Positions 30,361-40,933 of a stretch of 64,000 bases of DNA are shown here, piece after piece. The stretch's first letter is position 1. Each line of letters opens with the position of its first letter. Made by a program: the position numbers and the translations under genes. The stretch comes from Trichomonas vaginalis G3 (lineage: Eukaryota > Parabasalia > Trichomonadida > Trichomonadidae): the NCBI RefSeq assembly GCF_026262505.1, contig NC_067203.1, positions 9,424,001 through 9,488,000 of the forward strand, read 5' to 3'. The notes beneath the pieces are model-generated. The model did not search any database, had not been told where the DNA came from, and was given only the letters and a program-made list of their open reading frames with translations.

Positions 30361-31910
30361 TTATGTAAATAAAAATAATTTAATTTTCCCACCTAAGCTC
30401 ATCTTTTGATTTGAAAGTTGTTCCAAAGTACTGGTTGTGATACTATTTAATGATAAGTTGAGTTTATCTTCATTGGATTTCTTAAATTCATTATTGCTTG
30501 CAGAAATAATTTTTATCAATTCACGATTTTCATTTGAAACTTTTATCAATTCTGCCTTGGAATTTTTAATATCTTCAGACAATTGATTGATTTTAAATTT
30601 AAGAATTTTCTTCTTTTGCTGTTTTCTTTCTAATCTTTGCTTGAGATCGAAAATTTGTTCTGTGAATTCCATAATTTCATTATTATTTGCAGCATTCAAT
30701 TGACTTTGCTCTATTGACATCTTCCGCAATTCTGCTTTGTATTTTTTATTAGCCTCAGATAATTGATTGTTTTCAGCTTTGAGCAATTCATTTTCTTTAA
30801 TTTCATTTGTTAGTCTTTGTTCGAGATCTAAAATTCTTTCATTCGATGTTGGCTCGATTTTTCCAGAAATTTGCTTCTTAAGTATCTCGATAGTTTTAAC
30901 TAGTTGTGCATTTGTTTTCATAAGTTCTTGAATTTCTTGATCTTTATGCTCAATTATTGATTTTAATGCATTTCCTTCTGATTGAAATTGAGATGGTTCA
31001 ACCTTGATTTCTTCATTTGTTAAATCTGAGTTTTTAACTTCACGATCTTTACTTTGAAGAATTTCAAATCGGGCATCATAGTCAATACTATGAGATCTAA
31101 AGAGTTTTTCTTGGAGTTCATTTATATTTTCAATAAGTTGAGTTGATGATTCATCAACTGCTTCGAATACTGCAACAATGGATTCATTTTTAGGATCTTT
31201 CTTCAATTGATTTACAATTTGATCTTTTTCTTCAGCTGGATTCTTGCTTTGCTTAAATTTTTCATCAACTTTTCCAATAATATCTTTTATCTTGTTTTCT
31301 AATTCTATATCCAAGTAATTTTCATCAACAGATGATATATCTTTGGATTTTATCTCGTTATTCAAATTTTGAATTCGTTGCTGATAATCTTTAAACTGCT
31401 TAATCGATTCTTCAAATAAAACACAATTTTGTGCTTTAATCTCATTGAGTTGTTCAATTTGCCTTTCTTTTTCTCTAATGCGCATTTTGATCTTTCTTTC
31501 ATTATTATAGAACATGGCTGCGGTATTATCTTTGAATTTTCTGTTTCATTTTTTAATTTGTCTATCTCAGCTGTTAACTCTTGGATTGCTGTAATATAAG
31601 AAATTATATTTTGAGCATATTGTAATGTTTTTTGATTCAATTGTTCTTGAATTTTTATTACTAATTTTTGAATTTTTTCTTCCAATTGAGTTTTATCAAG
31701 ATTATTGGCTTTAGAACGATAAGCTTTATTAATCTCCATCAATTCTCTGATTTTTTTATCTTTTTCCTTTATTTTCTGAATCAATTCGTAATTTTTTTCT
31801 TCTAATTCCATATTTTCTCTCAAGGCACCTGATAGTACTCTTTCTTTAACTTTTGTAACTATAGATGAAGCTTCATTTGAGCGAGCGCTCCTTTCTAGTG
31901 GTGAACTCAT
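30361..31910 (-). pseudogene. Coiled-coil protein gene, copy 1, frameshifted and 3'-truncated
   Basis: An ATG at 31910 opens 130 or so residues of coiled coil (ENMELEEKNYELIQKIKEKD...). The reading then continues in another frame from about 31545-31515 (IKMRIREKERQIEQLNEI...) for some 380 residues, so there is one frameshift. The second part closely matches the paralogue at 32772-34094 (for example DQEIQELMKTNAQLVK and IEILKKQIS). The C-terminal about 50 residues of the paralogue are missing. The last few codons and the stop (30361-30363) come from the truncated transposon. The protein would be almost wholly coiled coil with acidic/Lys-rich heptads. Function is unknown. Confidence 0.7.
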
Positions 31911-32198
31911 AGCTTATAAATTTGAAAATAATTTTTGACTTTACAAAGTATTGAAAGAATAAAAACTTTCTTTCAAAATTTGCTTCTCATATAGAAGCTT
32001 TATTGTTTTTGATTCGTCAAATAACATGGTATGTTCGGTTTCCAAACAATATCCAAGTGTATCCAATTGGACAGATCTGTTTTTCCGCTTGATACAAAGA
32101 TTTTGACGCATTCATAATTATGCAACTCTAATTACAGATTGAATATATGATGATAGTATGATCTTTGTTTGTTCAGTTTGCATAAAGAGTTAAAAATA

Positions 32199-32271
32199 AG
32201 GGGTCAAGCTGGACTCGAACCAACAACCCCGGGATCTGCAATCCCATGCTCTTCCATTGAGCTACTACCCC
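32199..32271 (-). tRNA. tRNA-Cys (GCA)
   Basis: The reverse strand folds as a cloverleaf. The D stem is GCTC/GAGC, the anticodon arm is TGGGA-TTGCAGA-TCCCG with anticodon GCA, and the T arm is GTTGG-TTCGAGT-CCAGC. Internal A and B boxes (TAGCTCAATGG, GGTTCGAGTCC) are present, and the discriminator is T, as in tRNA-Cys generally. A run of five T lies just past the 3' end as a pol III terminator. The acceptor stem is irregular: GGGGT pairs with ACCCC, but the inner two positions (AG with TTG) mispair and one extra base is present. Confidence 0.88.
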
Positions 32272-32771
32272 GTCACGAAATTTCTCATTTCGGTGTTCTT
32301 TTGATTAATATTTTGCACTTTTCACGATTAATTCAGCAAAAACTTCTAATTTCTGCGATACCTCTCAATTAATAGATGAGTCTGAGGGCTTTCTCTATCA
32401 CCATCTAATAAGATTTATCGGAAATTCTCCATAACAATATGTACCAAAATCTGATGCACTCTGTAATGTGGGAGTATTATATTCATAATACGATTCTTTA
32501 ATCTGCTGTATATCCATATTAATCATAGTATATTAAATTTCATTTTATGGTATATTTATTGATGGTCAATGGAAAAAAGTAAGTTTTATAGGAAAATTGA
32601 TTTATATCATCGCAATTCAAACCTAATACATGATCCGTTTTGTACCAAGGTATCATGCAACGCTTTGATTGCGCACAATCTTCTTGAATAAACTTATTCT
32701 AACTCTCCTATATTTTTCTGCAGATCTGTTTCCAATTTTAATTTTCTTCATTTTTTATATGCATGATGCTA
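32272..32771. other. Spacer between the tRNA and the second coiled-coil copy
   Basis: AT-rich 3' flank of the coiled-coil gene. Its part from about 32500 matches 26400-26600, which shows that the flank was duplicated with the gene. No other feature. Confidence 0.4.
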
Positions 32772-34094
32772 TTATTTTTCATTATCATCAGAATCATCAC
32801 TTGATGCTATTGCATTTTGCATAAATTTGAACTGCTCCTTGAGTAACTTGAATTTTCTTTTAAATTTTAGATTATCTAGTTTAAGTTTCTCATTCTCTTT
32901 CATAAGCTTATTATTTTGTTCATGAAGTTGTTCCGAAGCCTCCATTGTGTTGTTTGCGTCTTCATTGGTTTTCTTACTTTCATTATTCTTTTCAGCAATC
33001 AATTCACTTTTTTCTTTTGAAACTTTTGCCAATTCAGCTTCTTTATTTTTAATTGAATCAGACAATCGATTGTTTTCAACCCTGAGAATTTCATTTTCTT
33101 TAATTTCATTTGTTAGTCTTCGTTCGAGATCTAAAATTCTTTCATTGGATGATGAATCATTTATTTCGGAAATTTGCTTCTTAAGTATCTCAATACTTTT
33201 AACTAGTTGTGCATTTGTTTTCATAAGTTCTTGAATTTCTTGATCTTTATTCTCAATTATTGATTTGAATACGTTTTCTTCTGAATGATGCTCAGATGTT
33301 TCAATTTTAATCGGTTGATTTGCTGAATCTAAAATTTTAATTGCATTATGGCTTAGATTGTGATATCCAGAAAGTTTTTCTTGATTTTTGTTTACATCAA
33401 ACGTTTCTAAAGGTGTAACAATGGACTCATTCTTAGGCTCTTCCTTCAATTGATTAATAATTTTGCCTTCAACAGGGTTTATACTATGCTTATATTTCTC
33501 GTCAACAATTCCAACAAGGCTATTTAACTTCTTTTCTAATTCTTGATTCAGGAATACTATTTTGTTAATCAAATTTTGGATTTGCTGCCGATATTCTTTA
33601 AAAAATTCAGTATATTTATCAATCGAAAAACACTGAATATCAATATTCTCTTTCAAGGCAGTAATATTATTTTGTTTTTCAATAATGTTTTGTTGGATCT
33701 TTTGTTTATCAAGGCTTGTTTGCATTTCTAACTCTAAACATTCAATTTCATGTTTTAGCTTGCCTTCTTGCGCTGCTAAGGCCGAAATTAATTTATTTTT
33801 TTCAGTTATATGACTACAATATTGTAATACTTTTGGAATTTTTAATTCTAATTCTTGAATCAAATTTTCATTTAATTGGGGTTTGTGCAAATTAATAGCT
33901 TGTAAATGAAGAGTTACATTCTCTTCTTGCAAATTTTTGATTAAAATATCTTGTTCGTTTAATCTCTGACTTAATTCAGCATTGCGTCAATCTAGAATCA
34001 TATTTTCTCTCAAGGCGTTAGCCAAAGCCCTTTCTTTAGCATTTCGAATTTCATTGAAGCCATGGTTAAAACCTCTTGTATTTGGTCGGTACAT
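32772..34094 (-). pseudogene. Coiled-coil protein gene, copy 2, one in-frame stop
   Basis: From the ATG at 34094 (MYRPNTRGFNHGF...) the frame is open for 35 codons. It meets TGA at 33987-33989 and is then open to the stop at 32772 (440 codons in all). The residues before the TGA (KERALANALRENM) match the N-terminus of copy 1 (KERVLSGALRENM), so the frame is genuine and the TGA is a single lesion, most simply CGA to TGA. The protein is nearly all coiled coil, with the repeated segment DQEIQELMKTNAQLVK and an acidic end (SSDDSDDNEK). It may be a very recent pseudogene, a sequencing error or an alternative allele. Function is unknown. Confidence 0.72.
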
Positions 34095-34563
34095 GAAGTT
34101 TTAATGTTTTTTTTTGTGCAAAATAAAAGTGCCATAATAAAATTGCGCTTTGGATTCCTTTCGAGACTCTTAATATCAAAAATTGAATGCTAAAATGAGA
34201 ATTGTTGTTATAGCCTTCACCTTGAAGCGATTTTTTGGAGCTTCATGTTTAACGAAATCCAAAAATTATATTAAAAACAGTATATACATATAATATCAAA
34301 TCATAATCTATAATTAGATATGAGCCTTGCCATAGCCGGACCGTAGACCCTTAATGTCAAAAAGAATCAATTTTAAAATTATATCATTGTAATATTTTCC
34401 TTCTTATATGAAAAACGCTTTGGTTAATCACAGATTTTTTTCGTGAATGAATGAAACGACTGTTTTCCATGGATGACAAAGAAAAAGATGATTTTGTAAA
34501 GGAAAAGATTTAAAATATATTAATACGCGAAATATATAAAAATAAAAAATTAATATAAAAAAC
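34095..34563. other. Intergenic region
   Basis: AT-rich sequence between the coiled-coil copy and the 3' end of the RasGAP-like gene. Two loosely similar segments (near 34165 and 34350, sharing CTTAATxTCAAAAA) hint at a small old duplication. Nothing else is seen. Confidence 0.35.
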
Positions 34564-36975
34564 TTACAAGAATGGGAAAACGAAACTGAGCTTATCAATC
34601 AGCACCATTACTTGTCTTATTGCCTGTTCCTGCTCCTTTGGTAAGAACACCATTGATTCCTCCAAGTGCATGAACATGAAGTGCGAGACGTATTTGAGGA
34701 ACGAATAAATCGTGTTATTTCCTGTTGAGAAAACAGCAAATCCGAACAGTGGATTCAAGTCGTCTGGTTGAGGAAGTCCTCCAATTTCAAGAATATATAT
34801 TCTCCTCAGGAGTTCCAATGACCTGGAGAGGCACTCGATGGCGGCATCAGGGTTCTCAGCTTTGATCGCGTTTTCGATTTCTTGGATGGCAAAAGTGAAG
34901 AGAGGTGGGAAATCGAAAAGTTTGCTGACTTTCGGAGGAGCTTTTGACATTTCATTGAGAGCTTTCCTTCTGTTTTCGTTAATTGTCTTATCCCTGTCGA
35001 CAAACCGGGTGCTCTGCTTCATGAAAAGCTTCAATGGAATGTATGACATAATATATGAGTGGAGAAGTTTCGCAACGCTCTTGTATTCGCTGGAAAGATT
35101 GTTGTCTCCAAGGAACTTTTTAAGTTTAGTAAGCGATTCGAGGAGAAAACTGTCAAAAGTTCCTTTTTCGCAAATTACGTCGTAATGTACCTTGTCTGTG
35201 AGGTCTTTAAGCACACTCTGGTCCTGTTCAAGGAACTGCTGAAGGATAATATCATGGTAGATCGGTAACCATAAGTCTGTCTTCGATTTGAAATTTTCGA
35301 GTTCCTTCTTAGTATCAGCGATCTGTCTTTCGCCAAGTTTGATCAATGTCATGCTGCACTGGGTATAGTTCAAGTAGTTTCTGATGATTTCTTCGAGGCC
35401 TGGAGTAATTTGAGAATCTTCCGTTTCTCCAGCGGCCAAATTCAAGTAATGCTGGAGGTAGATGTACTTCTTGAAGTCCCTCTGCAACAAACAATCGTTC
35501 ATTTGGAAGTTCAGCCATGCATTTATTGTTGGAGGGCAGTTTTCTCTGTATTCCAGGTAGGAAAGTAGCTGGTAGAGGGAGTTGGAGCATGCTGATTCCT
35601 GTGATCCGTCATTTGATACCTTATTTTCAGGGAATTGTGGTGATTCGACAAGAAAATCTGGAAGATTCCAATGTTCGAAGCGGAAGAAGACATAAGGAGT
35701 GGATGAGCCAATTGGGAAATCACTTGCTATCTTTAAAAGATCAATATGAGCACGAGCTGTTGTCAAATTGACATTTCTGACAAGATATGCAAGAGAAACA
35801 ACATCAGGAACCGAGAAAAGAGCCAACACGTAGAATATTCCAAGGTTGTTGATGAAATCTTGCAGTTTGAGGCCTGGAAGGTTCGGTTTTGATGAAGGTA
35901 ATTTGATGAGAAATTCTCTGAAAGGAATTGAGACAAGGCATTCAACGTTTGTCAGGCCATAACGATCAGCTGAACCAGGATGAAGGATTAATCTGAATGC
36001 CTGAGCGATCATTTGAATAACACGTGCAGGACCAAGCGGAGACTTGTCGAAATAGAACGTAGGTGGAAGTACTCCGTATACTTTTGGTAATGAAATGGCT
36101 GGAATGATGATGGAATCTAATAAGATGATTTCAAGACGTTTGATCTTAGTTTCTTCATCGGAAGCAAGATCACTGAAGAGATAAAGGAAATATCTGACAT
36201 CTTCTGGGAATATTGAGAAGTTTTCTTCCATGTTTTTGAGAATTTGACGAATAATTACAGAAATTTTCTCAAAAAGCTCTTGATTTCTGCGTGTTTTGAT
36301 GTATTGAACAAGCATTTCATCACGAACTGCATCGATGATGATAGTTTGAAGTGATTTCTGTAAGAACAAGCGAATGTCAGAAGAATGAATAAAAGCTTTA
36401 ATGCAATCAAAGAGCCAGTGCTCTCTGAAGTTGTCGTAAACATCGGGAGGAAGATTTTTCGCAATTTCAACGAGGAATTTAATATAAGCAATTTTCAATT
36501 CCTTCGTGAAGAGATGTCCAAAAACAGCAGGTAAAGTTGAGCTAGCCATGAAATCTGATAACTTCACACCATCAGGGAGGAATGGCTGAACACCAAAATG
36601 CTTTTGAGTGTCCAACTTTGCCAAAAGTGGTGGCATGTCATTAAGGCATTTGTAAAATGCTTTCATGAATTTAGGAAGCTGTGTGCGATAATCTGGAATT
36701 TGTGCAATTTCGAAAATTTTATCATATACTGTAATTCCTTCTGGTTTCATGAAAGGAAGCTCCATAAATCCGCGATAGTTTGATGTGGTCATGCGCTGGA
36801 AGTAACCAGCACGTGAAATATAACAGGCACTTTGATCTTGTAATTCCTTTGCTTTTTCAAGAAGTTCTTTTTTCATTCCTTGGAGCTCCTTTCCAAGGTG
36901 TTCCTTGAGAGCTTCCACTTCATGTACTTGTTTGTGAAAGTCTCTCATATCTCTACAAATTGCAATCGAAGTCAT
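34564..36975 (-). CDS. Large helical protein with RasGAP-like segment
   Basis: The 803-residue protein starts at the first ATG (MTSIAICRDMRDF); the frame is open upstream without an ATG. An N-terminal coiled coil (about 10-50) precedes a long helical body. Residues about 145-345 have the layout of a RasGAP domain. The most telling part is LLDSIIIPAISLPKVYGVLP followed by GPARVIQMIAQAFRLI, which resembles the conserved F..P.I..P..yg...... iak.lq segment of RasGAPs of the GAPVD1/IQGAP type. The arginine finger cannot be placed with confidence. The C-terminal 350 residues are helical and unrecognised. If the call is right, it would oppose RasGEFs such as the one at 22592. It could instead be an unrelated helical-repeat protein. 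Confidence 0.6.
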   Translation of the reverse strand: MTSIAICRDMRDFHKQVHEVEALKEHLGKELQGMKKELLEKAKELQDQSACYISRAGYFQRMTTSNYRGFMELPFMKPEGITVYDKIFEIAQIPDYRTQLPKFMKAFYKCLNDMPPLLAKLDTQKHFGVQPFLPDGVKLSDFMASSTLPAVFGHLFTKELKIAYIKFLVEIAKNLPPDVYDNFREHWLFDCIKAFIHSSDIRLFLQKSLQTIIIDAVRDEMLVQYIKTRRNQELFEKISVIIRQILKNMEENFSIFPEDVRYFLYLFSDLASDEETKIKRLEIILLDSIIIPAISLPKVYGVLPPTFYFDKSPLGPARVIQMIAQAFRLILHPGSADRYGLTNVECLVSIPFREFLIKLPSSKPNLPGLKLQDFINNLGIFYVLALFSVPDVVSLAYLVRNVNLTTARAHIDLLKIASDFPIGSSTPYVFFRFEHWNLPDFLVESPQFPENKVSNDGSQESACSNSLYQLLSYLEYRENCPPTINAWLNFQMNDCLLQRDFKKYIYLQHYLNLAAGETEDSQITPGLEEIIRNYLNYTQCSMTLIKLGERQIADTKKELENFKSKTDLWLPIYHDIILQQFLEQDQSVLKDLTDKVHYDVICEKGTFDSFLLESLTKLKKFLGDNNLSSEYKSVAKLLHSYIMSYIPLKLFMKQSTRFVDRDKTINENRRKALNEMSKAPPKVSKLFDFPPLFTFAIQEIENAIKAENPDAAIECLSRSLELLRRIYILEIGGLPQPDDLNPLFGFAVFSTGNNTIYSFLKYVSHFMFMHLEESMVFLPKEQEQAIRQVMVLIDKLSFVFPFL

Positions 36976-37822
36976 ATTAAATTTTGAGGAAATTTTGCAA
37001 AAAATATAGATAATTATATTGTTTATCAATCATTTAGCATTTTAGAAATATTAGTTCGGAAGATTTTGTGAAATTCATTTTAATATGACATCTTCAAATT
37101 TTGTAGAAACTAGTATGTAATTAGTCAAAACAGCTATCTGTAGGAAAATTGGAGGAAAATGTGAATTTTTTTCTTGGAATTATTATAAAACCACATTTTT
37201 TGAATTTCACACATTACCAAATTCAATATTTAATGAAAAGATATTTGTTGGTCATATGCAAAATTCCATTATTGAGAAAATTTCAATTCAATTTCATCAG
37301 CAAATGTTATATGAATCTAAAAATGACATATTTGCATACGCATATCAATTTACATTTAAGCGCATATACATCTGATCTCATAATGCATTTTTTAGTCCAC
37401 ATTCAAATAATCTCAATTTAAAAGGCAGTTTAAGTGCTTCGATCCTATCATCAATATAGAGTGACAATAATTGTCATATCACAATATATATCCTTCTGCA
37501 CTAATTTATATAATGTGTTTATTTACTTTGAATGAAAATAAAGCGATTTATAGAGGCGGTAAAAATCGATTTTAGGTATATAATAACCATATTGATAAAC
37601 ATTATTAGTGATGGTTTAATGATTTACGATGTTTTATAGTTGTTTTTTCATCCACAATTTAATTTTTAAGTAAATGAGTAGCTCCGTATCTCATAACTTA
37701 AGTTCAATATATATTTTGAGATTCATTCTAAAACCGAGGATTAGATATACAGCTTGATGTTTAACATCAATGTTGGTAATTTTTTTCAATTAAGAAAAGT
37801 GACATTACAAAAGTTTTTTTTT
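36976..37822. other. Divergent intergenic region
   Basis: The region lies between the RasGAP-like and importin-like genes, so it should hold both promoters. A 90-codon open frame inside starts with TTG and has no coding character. No RNA gene or repeat is seen. Confidence 0.35.
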
Positions 37823-40381
37823 ATGATCAATAATGAACAGCTAGAATATGCACTTAGAACAATAAATTCTGATCAAGAAAATATACGAGAAAGTTCAAAC
37901 AAGCATTTGCAAGAACTATTACAAGGACCTTTACTTCCAATTATTGAATCAATTGCGCTTCTTATTGATGCACACTCCACGGAAACAGAATTTGTGCGAA
38001 TATGCGTTGTCATGATTGGTCGAATACTCAAAATCAAATACGGACGTTATGCAATTAAATCAAAAGTTTGGTGCAGCAGTAATAACTTAGATTTTATTCA
38101 TCAAACGATATCTGCATTACTTACAAATGACGATCAAGTGATTAGACAAACAAGTGCTTTCATCCTTGCTATATTTGCAGAAAAAGAAATTCCAAATGGC
38201 TACTGGCAAGATTTTTATGAAGTTATATTTACAGAAATGCAAGCCAAGGAGAAAGGAGCTCTTGCTGTCATTGGAGCTTTAAATGTCATGAATGAATTAA
38301 ACCAAATAGAAACATTTATAAACTCAAAAGGTTTTGTTCCATTTATTTCAGAATATAACCCTGATTTCGTTGACATTTTACAAAACACATTTGAAATAAC
38401 AACAAATTGGATTCAGGATAATGATGTACCAATTGATGTGAAAATTACATCATTGAAACTTTTTGGTAATTTTTTCAATTTTTTTGAATTTTACGTAAAT
38501 GAAATGGAAGAAGTTCGAAAAAAGACTTTTGTTTCCCTTTTATCATGCCTACAATTAGAAAATGATGAAGTTCATAAATTGGCTGTTTGGAATTTATGCA
38601 AAGTAGTAAGAAAATGTTACTTCACAATTGACACTTTTTTGCCAGAAATTATTAATTTTTCTGTTTCAGATTTTGAGTCAAATAACAAAAATAAAATTCT
38701 TAATGTTATAGAACTTTGGATAGAAATTGCATCGACAGAGATTGAAGTTTCGGAATCTCATAATTACATTGAAAGAAGCTATGAAAGTCTTTTGCCTTTT
38801 TTGATTCAAAATATAAGGAATTTTGATGATGATAACGATTTCGATGATTTTAATGAAGATGATTCAGTTCACAAATATTGCCAAATTTTATTGTCACTTT
38901 TCTTTAATATTTTACCTAATATTATTGGTCCTATTTTATCAGATATTTATTGCCAAAACATTTCTTCATCTGATCCATACGATCGCTTTGCTTCTTTACT
39001 ATGTTTATCATGTTTAATTTCAAATAATACAAAATTAGAATCTGATGAAAATGATGATGCTTTGATGAATTTTTTGCAGAGTTCTGTTTCGACAGTTTTG
39101 GCACTTTGCTATGATGATAATGTTAGAGTTTGCGAAAATAGTTTATGGGTTTTGTCATTGATGGTTAATTATTCTAACAATTTGATAAATATAGAAAATA
39201 TAATTGAAGTAGTTAATAATACTTTACAAAAAAGTAATGAAATAATAAGAGAAAGAAGTTTCCAATTGATGAAAAACAAACTAGAAAACAGTGAAGATTA
39301 TGATGCATATTACGAAAATATTTGTGAAATGATATTTACTTGTTTGAATGACGACAAAAATAGAAATGATTTTGTTTTGACATCATTATTTGAATGTTTA
39401 TTTACATTTATTGAAAATTTGTCAGAAGAATTTGACATTTCAAAGATATTTATCAGATCTAAAAATTATTTGTCTGAAGAAGTATCAGATGTAACAAGGA
39501 AAAACAGAGAATTAGTAATTTCTTTCTTCATGGCAGAATTCTCAACATTTGCAGTTAGATTTACAAATCCATCGAGATATAATTTTGAAATTCTTTTGTA
39601 TGATATGATAGATATCGTCAGAACAACTATACAAAACATGACAGATCCGAATATTTTGATCGAAGGATTGAATGCTTTGTCACTCTTTGTTTTATTGATC
39701 CGAGGTTTTGAAAATATTGTCAATTTTGCGGATTTGACATTTCCTGTTATTTCTGATATTTTGTCACAGGAAGAAAACCCGAGTGTTACTTCGCGTGCTG
39801 CACTTTTATTATCAGATACTATTATTTCTGCTAAAAAATGTCCGGACGAAATTTCAGGAATGTATGAAGCTGTAACAAAACTTTTCCACGCAGATAACAC
39901 AACTATTGATGATAAAATCAGAATCATTACTTGTTTAAGTTCTCTTCTAATGATGGATTCAAGTTTTTGTTATTCAGTTTCTAGTGATTTTCTTCCTAAA
40001 TGCTTGGATTTAATGCGGACGAAAGTCGACAGTGAAGATGATACATCTTTGTTAATTAGAATTTTCATTTGTTTGAGTGACTCATACAGAAAGTTTATTG
40101 CAATCATGTCAGAAGACATTGAATTCTTAGATTTGAATTTGAGGCAATTTGCTTCTGTTTTGGATTTATTCTCGAAATCAATGCCTGTTTTCAATGAATC
40201 ATATATTTGGAAATACATTACTTATACATCATTTTTAGTCACAACATTTGGAACTTCTGTTGGTGAAATGCTGCAGAATTCTGATGTTCCTAGAATTCTC
40301 ATGTATTTCAACGAGAATAGTCAAGATGAAAAGATAAGAAAAACAAGTTTCTCAGTTCATCAAATTCTCATGAAATCATAA
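37823..40381 (+). CDS. Importin-beta-like HEAT-repeat protein (karyopherin)
   Basis: From the ATG at 37823 the protein has 852 residues. The N-terminus, NNEQLEYALRTINSDQENIRE, followed by SSNKHLQELLQGP, is the classic importin-beta opening (helical first HEAT repeat with bound-residue spacing). The rest is a chain of HEAT-type helix pairs with many acidic residues, including a strongly acidic loop (DDDNDFDDFNEDDS) around residue 335-350. Such loops contact Ran-GTP or cargo in importins. An upstream in-frame ATG at 37757 would add 22 residues (MFNINVGNFFQLRKV...) that do not fit the family, so I prefer the later start. It would move proteins between cytoplasm and nucleus. Which karyopherin it is cannot be told. 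Confidence 0.75.
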   Translation: MINNEQLEYALRTINSDQENIRESSNKHLQELLQGPLLPIIESIALLIDAHSTETEFVRICVVMIGRILKIKYGRYAIKSKVWCSSNNLDFIHQTISALLTNDDQVIRQTSAFILAIFAEKEIPNGYWQDFYEVIFTEMQAKEKGALAVIGALNVMNELNQIETFINSKGFVPFISEYNPDFVDILQNTFEITTNWIQDNDVPIDVKITSLKLFGNFFNFFEFYVNEMEEVRKKTFVSLLSCLQLENDEVHKLAVWNLCKVVRKCYFTIDTFLPEIINFSVSDFESNNKNKILNVIELWIEIASTEIEVSESHNYIERSYESLLPFLIQNIRNFDDDNDFDDFNEDDSVHKYCQILLSLFFNILPNIIGPILSDIYCQNISSSDPYDRFASLLCLSCLISNNTKLESDENDDALMNFLQSSVSTVLALCYDDNVRVCENSLWVLSLMVNYSNNLINIENIIEVVNNTLQKSNEIIRERSFQLMKNKLENSEDYDAYYENICEMIFTCLNDDKNRNDFVLTSLFECLFTFIENLSEEFDISKIFIRSKNYLSEEVSDVTRKNRELVISFFMAEFSTFAVRFTNPSRYNFEILLYDMIDIVRTTIQNMTDPNILIEGLNALSLFVLLIRGFENIVNFADLTFPVISDILSQEENPSVTSRAALLLSDTIISAKKCPDEISGMYEAVTKLFHADNTTIDDKIRIITCLSSLLMMDSSFCYSVSSDFLPKCLDLMRTKVDSEDDTSLLIRIFICLSDSYRKFIAIMSEDIEFLDLNLRQFASVLDLFSKSMPVFNESYIWKYITYTSFLVTTFGTSVGEMLQNSDVPRILMYFNENSQDEKIRKTSFSVHQILMKS

Positions 40382-40933
40382 AATATATTGTTATTATTAT
40401 ACTAAAATACTATCTTTATAAAGCTATTTTTAAAATACTGACATATTTAATAAACACGAGTTAAAACTTTATCTTTGAAAAATGCAAAACATAGTTTTAT
40501 CAGCTCAATTCATCAAACTAGGATATTTAAAATCTCTTGGATAAAATCTGCAGTTTTGCAATGTTTAGCATGTAATAAATGTAATGTTTATTGAATTATC
40601 TTACGTCGCAACATCATGTATTAACTTATTTTCGCTCCCAGCCATGTTTCATTTTTCTTGTTCAAGATAAACGTAGTGGCTCTTTAATGAAAACACTACC
40701 TTTAAAGGTCATCAAATTCACGTCTACCAGTAATAAATGCCTGCACAAAACACCTTTATTTGAAACTGTGCCAATATAATTTTTTGAGAAGAAAATTTTG
40801 GAAAATATACGATCATTTTGATCTTCTTTTCTGACTTCCAATATAACACAAATATTCTTTTATTCTATAAAATATTGTGATATAAATAAAGATAAAGATA
40901 TAAAAAAGAAATTGCTTTATAATAAAAAAATCT
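40382..40933. other. Intergenic region between convergent genes
   Basis: AT-rich sequence holding the 3' ends of the importin-like and LSG1 genes. A 62-codon frame here shows no coding features. Confidence 0.35.

Larger units (their letters stand above)
27292..30382 (-). mobile_element. TTAA-type DNA element copy 2, end-truncated, carrying a nested element
   Basis: This is copy 1 (11254-12294) in reverse orientation. The end next to BRK1 is intact (TTAA at 27288-27291, then GGGTGCACCCG). The element is split at 27533-29836 by a hAT-like insertion and resumes without loss. It stops abruptly near 30382, at a point equivalent to about 11517 of copy 1, so roughly 260 bp and the second terminal repeat are missing. 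Shared parts are almost identical to copy 1. The truncated end is fused to the 3' part of a coiled-coil pseudogene. Confidence 0.85.

Noticed and set aside
37149-37421. 90-codon open frame on the + strand
   Set aside because: It starts with TTG, is rich in the residues expected from AT-rich DNA, and lies in a promoter region.
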